Shown here one piece after another: positions 24,080 to 36,400 of a stretch of 64,000 nucleotides of DNA (positions are counted from its first letter, which is position 1; every line of letters begins with the position of its first letter). The notes beneath the pieces are model-generated. The model saw nothing but the letters and a program-made list of their open reading frames with translations, had not been told where the DNA came from and ran no database searches. The translations under genes and the position numbers were made by a program. Source of the DNA: Puccinellia tenuiflora (taxonomy: Eukaryota > Streptophyta > Magnoliopsida > Poales > Poaceae); NCBI GenBank assembly GCA_012064385.1, contig QRDG01000238.1, positions 965,703 through 1,029,702 of the forward strand, in the 5' to 3' direction.

Positions 24080-24368
24080 GGGCATGTACATCCGTCGACG
24101 CTTAGATAGACGCTTCGTGAGAAAAAAATAAAACCAGATAATCGAATTAATATCTAAGCGTCCTGATTCTCAACGCAAGGCGCTTATTTTGAGATGCTAA
24201 CGACGATAGAAAACACTATTTTATTGACTCGTGCGGTCAGAAAAGAGCACAAGCGCTCGACACTTGGTTTAGCATCGATACAAGGACGATTCCCGGGATT
24301 GGCTGGGATTTAGGCGGCCAGGATATCCTTCCTGGCGTCGCTGCTTAGCGCCTGTGTTGTATGTGGGC
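24080..24368. mobile_element. Tourist-like MITE (putative)
   Basis: A 289-bp unit has imperfect inverted ends: GGGCATGTACATCCGTCGAC on the left and, reversed, GCCCACATACAACACAGGCG on the right. TAA flanks both sides (24077-24079 and 24369-24371), matching the 3-bp duplication of PIF/Harbinger elements. End similarity is moderate, so this is tentative. It is the nearest element to the bHLH gene, about 1.4 kb before its start codon. Confidence 0.45.
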
Positions 24369-24371
24369 TAA

Positions 24372-25745
24372 AACAAGTTAGCGAGGCCTAACGCCAAAGA
24401 GCAAAGTGGACATTTCTTCTCGTAGATTGAGCTAGCTGCGTGGAATCGCATTGCACACTTGCAGTCTCTTGTATTCTTGCCTACAAAACTAGAAAAAGAA
24501 ATGAACATGCACATATATTAACTAGAAGAAAAAAAAGATAGATGGCCCGATATACAGTAACAATGAGCCCCGATTCTGGTGCCTACACTTGTCACGCGTG
24601 GTGCGACGCACGCGGGGATAGAAGCACACGTACAAAGCGAAGCAGTCACACCCACCCCCACACGCACAGAGGCAAACAAAACAAACAGCGCCTCCCCGTT
24701 CTCCTCTTCTTCAGGCCGGGCCAGAGAAAGAGGAGGAGCGGAGCTGAAGCGGTTGTCGCATCGTCTTCCTCCTCGCCTCGTCAAACTGTGTGTGAGCTCC
24801 CATCGTCTCTTCCTCGCTCTTCTCCGCTCTCTCGCTTCCTTTTTCTTCCGGATAAGTGAATTGAGATCTTCCTGCGGGTCGGCCGCTGGTAGTTTCTTGA
24901 CGAATCGCGCTCAGTTCGTTTTATGCATTTGTTCTCGTACGTGAGGTGTGTCGAGTTTCTTCTTGCATGTTTTGGGGTCGAATCTGTGGGTGGGTGGGTG
25001 GGAACAGAGAGGTTCCGGTTCGTGTTCCAAGCTCTCTTTCCCCCTCGTAGCCACCTTCGATGCTAGTAGGATTTTATTTCGTCGTACTAAACTGCTCTCT
25101 TTTATAGGATCAATTGGTAAATTGGTTTACTGTCCCTGTTATTGATGAAACTGCCGCTGTCAACACGGAGTTGCAAAATGCTCTTGAATCTGATTTGCAA
25201 CTAGTATGAATCAGAGACGTGATAGCGGAGGGACGGATCACAAATTCCTAATTAGTTTTTTTTTTATTTTGTTCTAAATAAGCTTCTTCGTCTTTGGGCA
25301 TTAAAACCTGCTGTCTCTATGACTATCCCATGAATTGTTTTTTATGCAGCAGTATTCATGCCAGATGCAAACGGTCGAGTTAGAAACCTTTTTAATAAGG
25401 GGGTTTTTATTGCAGATCCTTCTCCTAGTGCCTTTTGTCAGATAACTAGAGAAAATATGGATATAGTTTTGCAGGAGTGCCAACTTGCGTTTTTTAATTG
25501 GAATCGCTTGGTAGTTAGTTGACCCTGTATAGTAATTTAGTTGCACATTCTTGACATCATTGTGTTCTGGAATCTGGATCTCAATTGCGTTTTTCAACGT
25601 ACTCTGTCTGATGTGCTGCTACCTCTTTCTCCCACTTGTAGTGTGTAGTGAACTAGTGATCACTAATAGTAATCTTGTTCCTCCAACTCTGTAGCAGGAG
25701 TCGGTTTTCCTTCTTTTAAGTGGATTGCACAAGAGCGAGAGATCG
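24372..25745 (+). promoter_or_regulatory. Promoter, 5' UTR and probable 5' UTR intron of the bHLH gene
   Basis: The start codon is preceded closely by a good acceptor (CTCTGTAGCAG, exon resuming at about 25698), so the leader is probably spliced. Candidate donors lie in the CT-rich, GC-rich stretch at about 24700-24960, for example near 24944. The T-rich sequence between fits an intron. No clear TATA box is visible; a CACGCGTG word lies at 24594. Where transcription starts cannot be fixed from sequence alone. Confidence 0.5.
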
Positions 25746-28053
25746 ATGGGCGGCTTCGTCGATCCTTTCATCCCGTCGTCGGCATGGCCTCAGGACATGG
25801 CGTTCGCCGGCTCGTCCTCGTGGGCAGGCAACGCCTCCTCTCTCACCGGTTCCTCGGCCCAAGGCATGGGGTTCTACCACCTCCAAAACGGCTCCTCCCA
25901 GACCGCGTGTCCTGCCGGCGGCGCCGCGCTGTCGTCCGAGGAGCTACACGAGCAGCTGCTGCTGTTACAGGGCGACGGCCTGGACTTTGACGGCGCCGGC
26001 GCGCTGGAGTCCATCCTGCCGTGCCCCGTGTCGCTGACTGACAGCGCCCCGGTGATCTGCAGCTCGAACGAGAGCAGTGGGAGCGAGCAGTCCGGTGTGG
26101 GCGCCTGCCTGCCTCATCAGTTCCTCATGGGAGCAGAGCACCCGGCCGCGTGGCCCCCGGCCTGCCTCGGCTCCATGGCAGGCGATGAGTCGTCGACGCA
26201 GAGCTTCGGCTTCGGCACAATCTCCGGCGAAGATCTCCTGCAAGAAGCTACAGCCTGCGACCCAAATGCGACGAACACGTTCAGGCGGCTCGGCGCCGTG
26301 TCCCCAGCACAGCTGCAGCTACACGTAAGTCTCGTAAAACCTTGGCACACGGATGATTACGAACCTCACGGCCTTAATCGTCTCAGTAATTGAATACATT
26401 TTGTTCTGCGCCTTGCAGGATGATGCTGAGTTCTGCAGCGGCAAGCTGCTGTCCTTCTCTCCTGGGCCACAAGTTCGTCCTGGCGGCATCGACACTCTGC
26501 AGCAGATGAACCAAAATGTGAGTGAGACCGCTGCAAGTACTGTACTTACTATTTCATTTGGTTTTTTCTCGAGACACTAGTAGTCTGTCGTACAAGTTAG
26601 ATGACGGTTGGCGCTGAATTCAGGATGGGCGTGTCTCAACTGTCACCTAACCTCATGTCCCGATCGCAGGAATTCAGCGGCGGCCTGAGCCACCTGGACC
26701 TCTCTTCGCTTGTTCCCGGGCCACAGCTTGCACCGTTCAATCCCAAACAGGCTGCTGAAGACGGCAAGACTAACGGGACTGGTGTCGCCGGGACCGGAGG
26801 TGGAGCTGCTCCCAAGCAGCGTGCCAGGGCTCGCCGGGGCCAGGCCACGGATCCGCACAGCATCGCCGAGAGGGTGAGCCGCCCGTCCCCTCCTTGGCGC
26901 TGATTGCCTCATATTGGGGTTTCTGACTGGGTTCTGTCTGCTTGCAGCTCCGGAGGGAGAAGATCTCTGACAGGATGAAGAATTTGCAGGAGCTGGTTCC
27001 AAACTCAAACAAGGTATCATTTCCATTTACTCTTTTTCCCGCTCGACAAGCACACCCACCTGACACAGTGGTAGAGCACAATGCACATCACGGCTATGTT
27101 TAGCTGACATCCAACCAGGAAGGTCACCCTGCCCCTGTCCCTACGTTAGTTAGGCAAAGCCTAGATTGCCATTGCTATACCTGGGACCTTTTTTAGTTGG
27201 AGCCAAAAATAGTGCCATGCTGTTAGTATATAGATAGGTGCATTGTTAATTTGTTGAGACCAAGGAAGAAACTGCCATTCCTCTTCCTTCTCTCCCTCCA
27301 TTGCCTATCCCCCCACGGCAGAGAAGCGGCGAGGTCCTGCACCTCGCCGTCCTCCGGTTAACCGTGGGTGGGTGTGTGGGTCGTGACTCTGGTGGTAAGT
27401 GACCGAGAAAAGCTTGTTTCTGAAATGTTCCTCTCTCTGTTCAGTTGACTTTGTCGTGTGCTTGTTTCTGAACCTTAGTTTATGCTGCGCAGACGGACAA
27501 GGCGTCTATGCTTGAAGAGATCATCGAGTACATAAAGTTTCTTCAGTTACAAACCAAGGTCCGTGTGCAGTATGTTACATTCATACAAAATTTCCTTCTC
27601 CGCCTGCTTTTGTACTGACGCCAAAGATATTATGTTTCAAGGTTCTGAGCATGAGCAGGCTGGGCGCGACCGAAGCCGTCGTTCCGCTTCTGATGGAGTC
27701 TCAGGACGAGGTAAAGAGATAAACAGTCCGTTGTCCTTTTGGTTGGGAGTTCATTCTTCTTTTTTTACCGATGCCAATCTGTGATGCAGAGCTCTGGACT
27801 TCTCTTGGAACCCCCAAGATCGAGATCCCAATCCGATGAAGACAACGCCGCTTTTGAGCAGGAGATCGCGCAGCTGATGGAGAACAACATGACCATGGCG
27901 ATGCAGTACCTGCAGAGCAAGGGCCTCTGCCTCATGCCCATCGGGCTGGCGTCGGCGCTGTCGACCCAGAAGGGCACGGCCTCTGCCGCCGTCCGGCCGG
28001 AGACCGGTGCTGCTCCGGGCGTCCGGATGGAGATGAAGTTCAAGACGATGTGA
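25746..28053 (+). CDS. bHLH transcription factor (subfamily XI, LRL/UNE12-like), 448 aa, 7 coding exons
   Basis: Coding exons, all with GT-AG introns and continuous frame, are 25746-26324, 26419-26517, 26670-26873, 26948-27013, 27493-27558, 27642-27710 and 27790-28053. The protein should bind E-box DNA as a dimer in the nucleus. The bHLH region spans about residues 278-338 (RARRGQATDPHSIAER, then LRREKISDRMKNLQELVPNSNK and the second helix). The basic region keeps His289, Glu293 and Arg297, the residues that read CANNTG/G-box sites. KVLSMSRLG follows the second helix, a signature of the LRL/UNE12 group whose known members act in root-hair and reproductive development. The N-terminal half is low complexity (Ser, Gly, Gln, Glu). 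ATG 25746 was chosen because the frame upstream has no other ATG. No damage is visible. The ortholog and target process cannot be set from sequence. Confidence 0.93.
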
Positions 28054-28410
28054 TGGAGCCCCGCCGCCGATGCTTAGGTTCCCCTAACTATTTGCTTCAG
28101 CTGTCGCTTGTCGTCGCCAGACCATGTTGACCAATCAATTTCCTCCCTGATCGTGTAGTTCTACTATTTGCCTATGCATTCTCAAGAAATCAGAGTCGAA
28201 TGAATGGCCCCTCCTTACGTCTTACCAAAAAATCAATAATTGAAAATTCGATTATTTTAACTGCAGCGACAAAAACTCTACTGATTTCAGGACACAATCA
28301 AATTTCTAACAAGCCAAAGAAAGCGATTCGTTTTGATCAAACTTGAACTCCGATTTAGGCGGGACTGTGAGATGGGTGGAGCTGCCGTCGTTGGTGTCCG
28401 CCTGTCCCCC
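28054..28410. other. 3' UTRs of two convergent genes
   Basis: The space between the stop codons of the bHLH gene (plus) and the LEA_3 gene (minus) is 357 bases, so their 3' UTRs must abut or overlap. AT-rich stretches at about 28225-28260 could serve as polyadenylation signals for either. Nothing else is seen. Confidence 0.6.
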
Positions 28411-28798
28411 CTAGGCCTTCCGGGAGAGCAGCTGTGCGCGGAGCTCTGCGGCGTCGACATCGGCGAACCGGTTCTCGGGGATCCAGTTGCCCGTCGTGGG
28501 GTCCCTCATCCAGAAGATATCCCTGGCTGATGGTGCCTGGCTGGCGCTGCCCTCCGGGCACGAGATCTTTGCCGCCATTGGCGGCACGCGCTGCTTCAAC
28601 TCTGCTCCCGCCAAGGCGGCGTAACCGCGCCGGCTGCAGCACCACGGACATAATAACAACAAGATGAACAAGAAAACAAGAAACATGTCAGTAAGAAGAA
28701 AATCCGAAAAATCAGAGGCCATGGAAAGAAGAGGAGACGGAGAGCTGGTGGGGAGGGCACCTGAGCGCGAGTAGTGTGGTGATTGGAACGCGCGGCAT
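28411..28798 (-). CDS. LEA_3-family (SAG21-like) late embryogenesis abundant protein, 86 aa
   Basis: Two exons on the minus strand: 28761-28798 (start ATG at 28798) and 28411-28633, joined across a 127-bp GT-AG intron that splits a serine codon. The product starts with a short basic/hydrophobic leader (MPRVPITTLLAL), then SRRGYAA, and ends with FWMRDPTTGNWIPENRF...DAAELRAQLL. This is the organisation of LEA_3/SAG21 proteins: a leader that is mitochondrial in studied members, an RRGY stretch, and a conserved W-rich C-terminal half. Members are small, stress- and senescence-induced hydrophilic proteins of uncertain biochemical role. A TATA box lies 80-90 bases upstream. A longer frame starting inside the intron (ATG 28722) replaces the leader with a hydrophobic one; I prefer the spliced form because the leader and phase fit the family. 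Confidence 0.85.
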
Positions 28799-28878
28799 TG
28801 CTCCCACCTCTCGAGATTGGACCGGAGTTGATGGGGGCTGGCAGGAGATTGGACGGATCGCTCTGTTTTGGGCTCTGC

Positions 28879-28890
28879 GCGTATATATAA
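28879..28890 (-). promoter_or_regulatory. TATA box of the LEA_3-like gene
   Basis: The minus strand reads CTTATATATACGC here, about 80-90 bases before the start codon. Transcription would begin near 28850, giving a leader of roughly 50 bases. Confidence 0.7.
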
Positions 28891-29589
28891 GAGGATGGAC
28901 GGCGGCGCTAGGGTTTTTCTTTGGGTTTAGGCGCCGCCGATGTGCTGCGGCAGCGGGCAGCTGGGACCGAGTCCAGCTGGCTGGCGAGGCCCGGCGGTGA
29001 GCCCGGTTTAGTTTGGCCGTTTCCTTACCCCAATCCTCTGTCTCCGCCGTAAACCGTTCGATGCGTGCGAACCGGGCGCGCGTGATTTTGATCAGCTAGC
29101 ACTACGGCACGGGGCAACATCCAGCACATCATCTGGATCTAAACCCAGCCAAACAACAGTTCGTTTTGATTCTAGCAAATATGGTCTAGAATGTGACTAA
29201 TTTTCTTTTATACTGTATTAAAATGGAACTCGTTGTGGTGGTGCATCGACATATTTTTTTAGTGATACGTCATGGAAAGACATATCGGTTTCATAGAAGG
29301 AGCAGCCAAGAGGCTGAGCTACAACACGATCGACGACAGAGACGTCAAGAATGCAACCACCGTAAAGAAAAACATAGACGAGTACTCACGAAACCTCCAC
29401 CTATCCACCTGAGCTAGACTATCCCTAAACAATTTCGCCGCACTCCACCGCTTCGATTCAGTGACAATGTTGCCTATCACCGTCTCCGGGGAAGGGGAAA
29501 CGCCGTCGAAGACCACCCTATTGCAAGCACGTATGACTATATATGGAAGCCTACGTATGATTTATAGACTAGATTGCTTTGTCATAATT

Positions 29590-29901
29590 AATTAGTTCAA
29601 TTATATCAATTACCCAACTGTAATTTGTTTATCCAACACATGTTCTTTTATTTGGAGATGAAACTATGAACCCCAGTACATCTTTCATCATCACTGCTTC
29701 CGTTGTTACTCTTACTACTGCTCTCAAATCACTGCTTCTTTTAACCATCTTCTGTTACTAGTGTTTCTCCAGACGTGGCTGAATTGACAACTCAGCTGCG
29801 AAGACTTATAACTATTTTTTGTCTCCCCTTGTGTCGAATCAATAAATTGGGTTACACTTCCCTCGAATACTGTTGCGATTCCCAACACTTGTGGGTTATC
29901 A
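29590..29901 (+). mobile_element. Truncated LTR tail of a Gypsy-like (Sabrina/Fatima-type) element
   Basis: The segment includes ATCAATTACCCAACTGTAAT and ends CACTTGTGGGTTATCA, closely resembling the last 300 bases of Athila-lineage LTRs in wheat; the Athila-type LTR at 8101 has the similar end CTTGTGGGTCATCA. The first two-thirds of the LTR and any internal region are missing. Confidence 0.5.
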
Positions 29902-30313
29902 GTGGGTGACAAGGTTGCATCGCTTATGTGGTTTTTCGGTCTAGTTTATCTCATAAACCAGACATTGTATAGTTTTTTAGCCCGATTTCCCTTATAAAAT
30001 GGGTCAATTCTATTTTATCTATACGGATTGTAGGAGCACCCAACCCTCTTCGAGAGGTTTCTCGAAAAGGAAAAATGAGCTCCTGGATGGCAATGCCTCG
30101 ACCTGCCACCCCAAGCCTATCCCCTCATGCACCTTCTCTCTCCTCCTGACACCCCCCCACCCCGGCTGCACGCTTCCTGGTCGACGGCAACCTCGACCGC
30201 GCGTCGTTGCAGAGGATCCGGTGGCGACTCCACCATCTTTCCCTCCGCGCTAATCTCTCCTAGAGGCTGGAGCAGCAAGCAAAGCATCTCCGGCTAGCCG
30301 CACTTCCCCTTAT

Positions 30314-30331
30314 CCCCCCCCCCCCCCCCCC
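30314..30331 (+). repeat. C18 homopolymer
   Basis: Eighteen consecutive C in an otherwise CT-rich context. Confidence 0.9.
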
Positions 30332-30833
30332 GGATGGAGCTCGCGAGGTTTTCAGATGGAGTGAAGGTGCAGCTCGATCCAATCGGCGGTCGACGGTAGC
30401 GGCAACAACAGGCAAGGGATGTGTGTTGCAACAACAACACATCAAACGGGCATGTTCACTAATTTTTAACATATCCATGCAAAACTACTTTTATATATGC
30501 CAACTCCTGGTTCTAGTAATTTCCCATCGTTATTGTGTGGTTGAAAAAAAAATAGTGTCATTAACAATTGAACAACAAACATGTACTTGAAATTCTAGTC
30601 ATCTCATCCATGAAGCGCATCCGCTTGATAAGACATTTTGCCATCTTCATTCCGAAGATGTAATTTTAGTTTTTCTTCGCCCGCTTCACAAAGCTTCACG
30701 ACTAACATAAGTCGTGTCTCGATCATCTCGTTTAACCACTCCTAAAAGTTGTGAAAAAGTTCATTTGTCTATAATAATTTTTTGTTCCATTCTGTCGGAG
30801 CAGCCTTATCGGTCCTACTAAAAAATTCAATTC

Positions 30834-30960
30834 TCTCGAAACAGGCTTTCGCCCCGCTTTATAAATAAAGCAACATGCCAAGCAAGTCCAAATACAGTTA
30901 CAACATAAGAGCGGAAAGGTCGCTTGCTGGGGGCGCAGCACAAGTAAGCCCACATGAAGA
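30834..30960 (-). mobile_element. Possible 3' fragment of a LINE or other retroelement
   Basis: TCGAAACAGGCTTTCGCCCCGCTTTATAAATAAAGC is a sequence I associate with the 3' end of a dispersed Triticeae retroelement on the opposite strand. There is no frame and no target duplication, so the call rests on memory of the motif. Confidence 0.35.
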
Positions 30961-31149
30961 AAGCAAGAAATGGAGGGGGAGGGGGTGGGGGTGAGGAGGT
31001 GAGGGGGAGGGGTGGAGAAATTCAATTCTCCACCTCACTTATTCAAGTTTTTGATGAATACGATCAAAGTTTTGACGACTTCATCCCTTAGAGAGGGATC
31101 ATCATGGAATTTAGATTAGTAGCCACCTCGTCAAGATCACTTACACAAT

Positions 31150-31313
31150 AACTTTTCTATGTACATGTCTATTACCATCCAAAATAAATTGGGTTACACT
31201 TCCCTCGAATACTGTTGCGATTCCCAACACAACAACTTTTCTATGTACATGTCTATATGGATTAGTCCTTCTCTCTCCAAAAAGCTCCATACCTCAGATT
31301 TTACCATCCAAAA
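31150..31313 (+). repeat. Mosaic of short templated copies (filler DNA)
   Basis: A 23-bp word (AACTTTTCTATGTACATGTC + TAT) occurs at 31150-31172 and 31234-31256. Between the copies lie 13 bp identical to 31301-31313 (TTACCATCCAAAA) and 48 bp identical to 29841-29888. The parts adjoin or overlap by one or two bases. Confidence 0.85.
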
Positions 31314-31933
31314 GAAGATAGCTTCTTACCTCAGATTTTACCGTTCTATAGCTTTTAGTATCAGCCAAAAGAAGCGAGAATGGACAACGATATGACCGTA
31401 AGTTTGACAAATGATGTAAATTACAACGAGGAAACATTCTAGCTCAATCCGGGCAGGGACCTTGACCTTCCTTCTCCCTTCTTGCCTAGTATCCCTTCAT
31501 TGTCAATATTATGCAATTTACAGTGAGATCAAATATCTCGGAAGTTACTCATGAGTTTAGGTGATCTTCTATTATAGAATAATGTTCTTTTTGTCACAAA
31601 AATAGCTCAATTAAACTCACCAAGTATTAACCGTGGAACTGCTCCAAGTGATTTAATTATCCTTAGCAATTTCCACATAACATGTCGAAGATTTGTTGGA
31701 AGCTCACCATACACAAAGGTACATCTTCAGTTTATTTCACTTGGACGAAAAGAAGATTTCACAAAGGCTGCGTTGAGTGATCATTGATCACGGTGCTTGT
31801 TCACAATCGAAGGCCAAGTGATTGTATTTGTGCACCATCAGTCGCAGCTTTATGGACCTGTTGTGCAGCCAAGTGCCACGCCTCCACACCCTTGCGGATG
31901 GAGTCAGTGTCTTGGTAGTCGTCCCGGAAGGTC

Positions 31934-32912
31934 TGTTGAGTAATTAGGCAATAATTACATGATTAATTCTAGAATATTAAGCATGACAACAATCGCTACT
32001 AACATGTTAATCTCAAACATACTAGAAGTATTGACTAACATGAACAGCAGCATACTAGCAGAAAACATGTTAAGCCAGCAGATTGGATCACGCAACACGT
32101 ACCGATCCGTGGTGGAGGAAGTAGTCGTAGCCGTTGTCGTACCGATGTTATTGACGACAAACGTTGGCGATGACCGATCGAAGAAGACGGCGTTGAAGAC
32201 GACGAGCTTTAGATCCCACCGAGCGACCGGGAAGACGAGCCGTGATGACGAACTTGAGCAGTCGCGCGGAGCGCTTACCAAAAACCTAATTAGCCCTCTC
32301 CCGTACAGGATCGCAAGAGCTAACGGTTCCGGAGACCTGCTCTCCCGCTCGCCGGTGCACGCCGGCGATCAGGATGGAGTAGACTACGGTGGCGGCGCAA
32401 GGCACGAGATTGGCAAAACCTAGATTGGTTCGGTGTGTTTTGCGGCGCACGCAGTGCACGACAATATATAGTGCGGCTCGGGAAAACCCTAACGGGTACA
32501 ACGTGGGCCAAGTCCACGTCGCAGGTCGGTTACAGTAGCCCACGATCCGGGAGCGACCCGAAACGACTAACTGTGACGCGTCCGTACAGACCGTTTTTCC
32601 CGGACTGCAAAAATAAACCTCAGCTCGGCGAGATTCCCGCGGCGCGTCGTGACGAGACGAGCGGGCGGGCGGGCGGTGCGTGCGTGCGAGCGGCGGAGGA
32701 GGAGGAGGAGCGCGTGAGAGAGCCTCTTGTTCTCACTCACTTACCAACTAGTGGAACACTCCACCTTATAAGGTGGTGCAACTCCTCTCAAACTAGCAAT
32801 GTGGGACTAAACTTTAGCTCCCACTCCACTCACTTGTGAGCTGCCATCATTTTGGGCTTTGAGATTTTCTGAAATTGCTATTGGGCTGCCACAAATGGGC
32901 CCAATTCTAACA
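31934..32912 (-). repeat. 3' LTR of the Copia element (979 bp)
   Basis: Minus-strand ends are TGTTAGAATTGGGCCC at 32912 and ...TACTCAACA at 31934. It is followed on the right by the purine tract. Confidence 0.9.
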
Positions 32913-33458
32913 ATCCCCCACCAGATCTCAAATCCCTATTTAGAGATATTTGCCAAACCTCGTTTCTTGTTTATATACCAGTGTTTCGGCGGAGACTGTT
33001 AAGTTGAACTTCCGCCTAGAGATTCAAGCTACATCTATCAGCAACTTGAACAATGGACGAACCTTGAATTGCAAGTTTGGTGCCAATAGACTTCACTCAA
33101 AGTCATAACCAGTACGTGGCTGCCAGTAGCCTACCCCGCGGGTGGAGCATATGCGTCATACTCCCTGGTCTCTTCATGAGTTTACTAGAGATCACCCAAA
33201 TCTCATAGACTGCGACGTTTAACAGTCGGAACTCATATAGGTGTGTTCTTTCAAGAATGCTCTGTAGGACAGCATCTTTGCTATAAATAGCCAATAGAAC
33301 CACATTAAGGCATGTTGCCAACCTGCCTTACAGCTTTCTGAGAGCTCGTGCATCTTCACTTAGAGAGGGTAACAAAAAGCTCTCCTCCGTTAAACCACTA
33401 GTTTGTTTTTCCCAGGTCCTACTTCACGGGATCTCCGATCACATAGGTTGGGTTACCA

Positions 33459-36400
33459 CTATGGTGTAACACTCATGGGTCTCATACCCATCTCCCTCGA
33501 TGCACTCTCTATCACATTTCGTGATAGTCCCTTTGTAAAGGGATCTGCCAGGTTTTTGTCTGTTTGAATATACGTAACAGTAATTACTCCGGAGTTTTTC
33601 AGTTTCCTGACAAATTTCAAACGTCTTTTAACGTGTCTTGATGACTTCGCATTATCCTTAGCACTGTTCACTTTGACAATCACCGTTTGGTTGTCACAGT
33701 TCATAAGGATGGCCGGCAATGGTTTGTCAACCACCGGCAAGTCCATCAATAGCTCACGCAGCCATTCTGCCTCTACAGTGGCTGTATCCAAAGCAGTAAG
33801 TTCTGCTTCCATGGTTGACCTCGTCAATATGGTTTGTTTACAAGACCTCCATGACACTGCGCCACCTCCAAGGGTAAATGCATACCCACTTGTGGCGTAA
33901 AGCTCATCAGCGTCTGAAATCCAGTTCGAGTCACTATATCCCTCTAGCACAGCAGGGTGCCCAGAATAGTGAATCCCATAACTCATTGTACCGTTCAGAT
34001 AGCGCATGACTCTTTCAAGTGCATGCCAATGATCATTACCCGGGTTTGACATGAACCTGCTCAACTTGCTTACAGCATATGAGATATCAGGTCTCGTCGC
34101 GCTCGCGAGGTACATGAGTGAACCGATTATTTGAGAGTATCTCAATTGATCTATCGATTCTTTCTTGTTCTTTCGAAGTGCCACGCTGGGATCATAAGGT
34201 GTTGGAGAAGGCTTGCTGTTTATAAAGCCGAATCGGCTCAAGACCTTCTCAACATAGTGTGATTGTGTTAAAACAATTCCACTCTCATCCTTAATCAGCT
34301 TGATGTTCAGAATTACATCAGCTTCTCCCAGATCTTTCATGTCAAAACATTTTGACAGAAAAGACTTGACCTCATTTATCACATTCATGCTTGTACCAAA
34401 TATCAATATGTCATCGACATACAAGCATAATATGACACTATCGCCCCCACCATGGCGATAATAGACGCACCTATCAGCCTCATTAATGGCAAAGCCCGCA
34501 GAAGTCAAAGTTCTGTCAAACTTCTCATGCCATTGCTTAGGTGCTTGTTTTAGTCCATACAAGGACTTCAACAATTTGCATACCTTTCTCTCTTCACCCT
34601 TTACCACGAACCCATCAGGCTGATCCATATAGATCTCCTCTTCCAACTCTCCATTGAGGAAAGCTGTCTTTACGTCCATTTGATGAACGATAAGACCATA
34701 AGAGGCAGCCAAGGAAAGTAGTACACGAATGGTGGTCAGTCTAGCAACAGGTGAATAGGTATCGAAGTAATCTTCATCTTCTCTCTGCGTGTAGCCCTTG
34801 GCCACAAGCCGCGCCTTGTACTTCTCAATAGTACCATCAGGCCGCAGCTTCTTCTTAAACACCCACTTACAACCCACAGGTTTGCACCCATACGGTCGTT
34901 CACACAGTTCCCATGTCCCATTAGAAAGAATCGAGTCCATCTCATTATGGACAGCTTCTTTCCAGTCATCTGCATCAGGAGATGCGTATGTCTCTGCAAT
35001 GGACGTAGGAGTATTGTCCACAAGGTACACAATGAAATCATCACCAAAGGATTTTTCAAACCTCTGTCTCTTGCTCCTCTTAGGAGCTTCATTGTCATCC
35101 TTCTCTAGGACAGTCTCAAGTGGTTGTTCAGAATGATCACTAGATGTACTAGATTCAGAAATTATTTCAGAAGAAATTCTAGCAGTGCTATGCATATCTT
35201 TCATAGGAAACATATTCTCAAAAAATGTTGCATCAAGAGATTCCATTATAGTATCAACATGCATATCAGGAACTTCAGATTTAACCACTAAAAATCTATA
35301 ACCAACGCTACACGGCGCATAGCCAAGAAAAATACAATCCACTGTCTTTGGTCCGAGTTTGCGTTTCTTCGGAATAGGAATGTTGACTTTCGCCAAGCAT
35401 CCCCACGTACGCAAATAAGAAAGTGATGGCTTTCTTCCAACCCACTCCTCATAAGGGGTTTTGTCTTTATTCTTGTTAGGAACTCTATTCAGGACATGAC
35501 ATGAAGTCAACAAGGCCTCCCCCCACCATGCCTTAGATAAACCCGCAGTGTCCAACATGGAATTCACCAAGTCGGTCAGCGTGCGGTTTTTCCTCTCGGC
35601 AATCCCGTTTGATTGGGGCGAGTAGGGAGGCGTCCTCTCATGAATAATGTCGTGTTCCTCACAGAATTCGTCAAATATTTTCGCAAAATATTCTCCACCA
35701 CGATCTGACCTAAGACGCTTGATCTTTCTCTCTAATTGATTTTCAACTTCAGCCTTATAGATTTTAAAGTAGTCTAAAGCTTCATCTTTAGTTTGCAACA
35801 AAAACACATAGCAGAACCTAGTAGCATCATCAATTAATGTCATGAAATATCTCTTTCCACCTTTTGTCAACACACCATTCATCTCGCATAGATCAGAATG
35901 TATGAGTTCTAGAGGTGCCAAGTTTCTCTCCTCGGCCGCCATGTGAGGCTTCCGAGGTTGCTTAGATTGCACACAACTATGGCACTTAGAACCTTTGGCA
36001 ATAGTGAATTTCGGAATTAAACACATGCTGGATAGCCGAGACATTAAACCAAAATTAACGTGACATAAACGAGAGTGCCAAACACTAGCATCCGAATCAA
36101 CATTGCCACAAATATGGTTTACTGACTTATTACAAAAATCTGAAAGGGAAAAGCAGAACAAGCCTCCGCACTCATAACCTTTACCAATAAATTGTCCAAA
36201 CTTTGACACAACCACTTTATTGGACTCTAAGACTACTTTAAACCCATCTCTGCATAGAAGGGAGCCGCTAACGAGATTCTTGTTCATAGTAGGGATATGC
36301 TGCACGTTCCTCAGCTGCACGATCTTTCCCGAAGTAAACTTCAGATCTACCGTGCCAACACCACGAACAGAAGCATGTGATCCATTCCCCATTAGGACGG

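Larger units (their letters stand above)
28891..31800. other. Intergenic sequence with transposon fragments, no gene seen
   Basis: No coding sequence is recognisable. The stretch holds an LTR tail (29590-29901), an 18-C run (30314-30331), a probable retrotransposon 3' fragment (about 30834-30960) and a patchwork of short copied segments (31150-31313). The open frames are short and match nothing I know. Confidence 0.55.

Noticed and set aside
25725..25745. Earlier start of the bHLH protein at a TTG
   Set aside because: Not an ATG; the ATG at 25746 follows a spliced leader and gives a sensible start.
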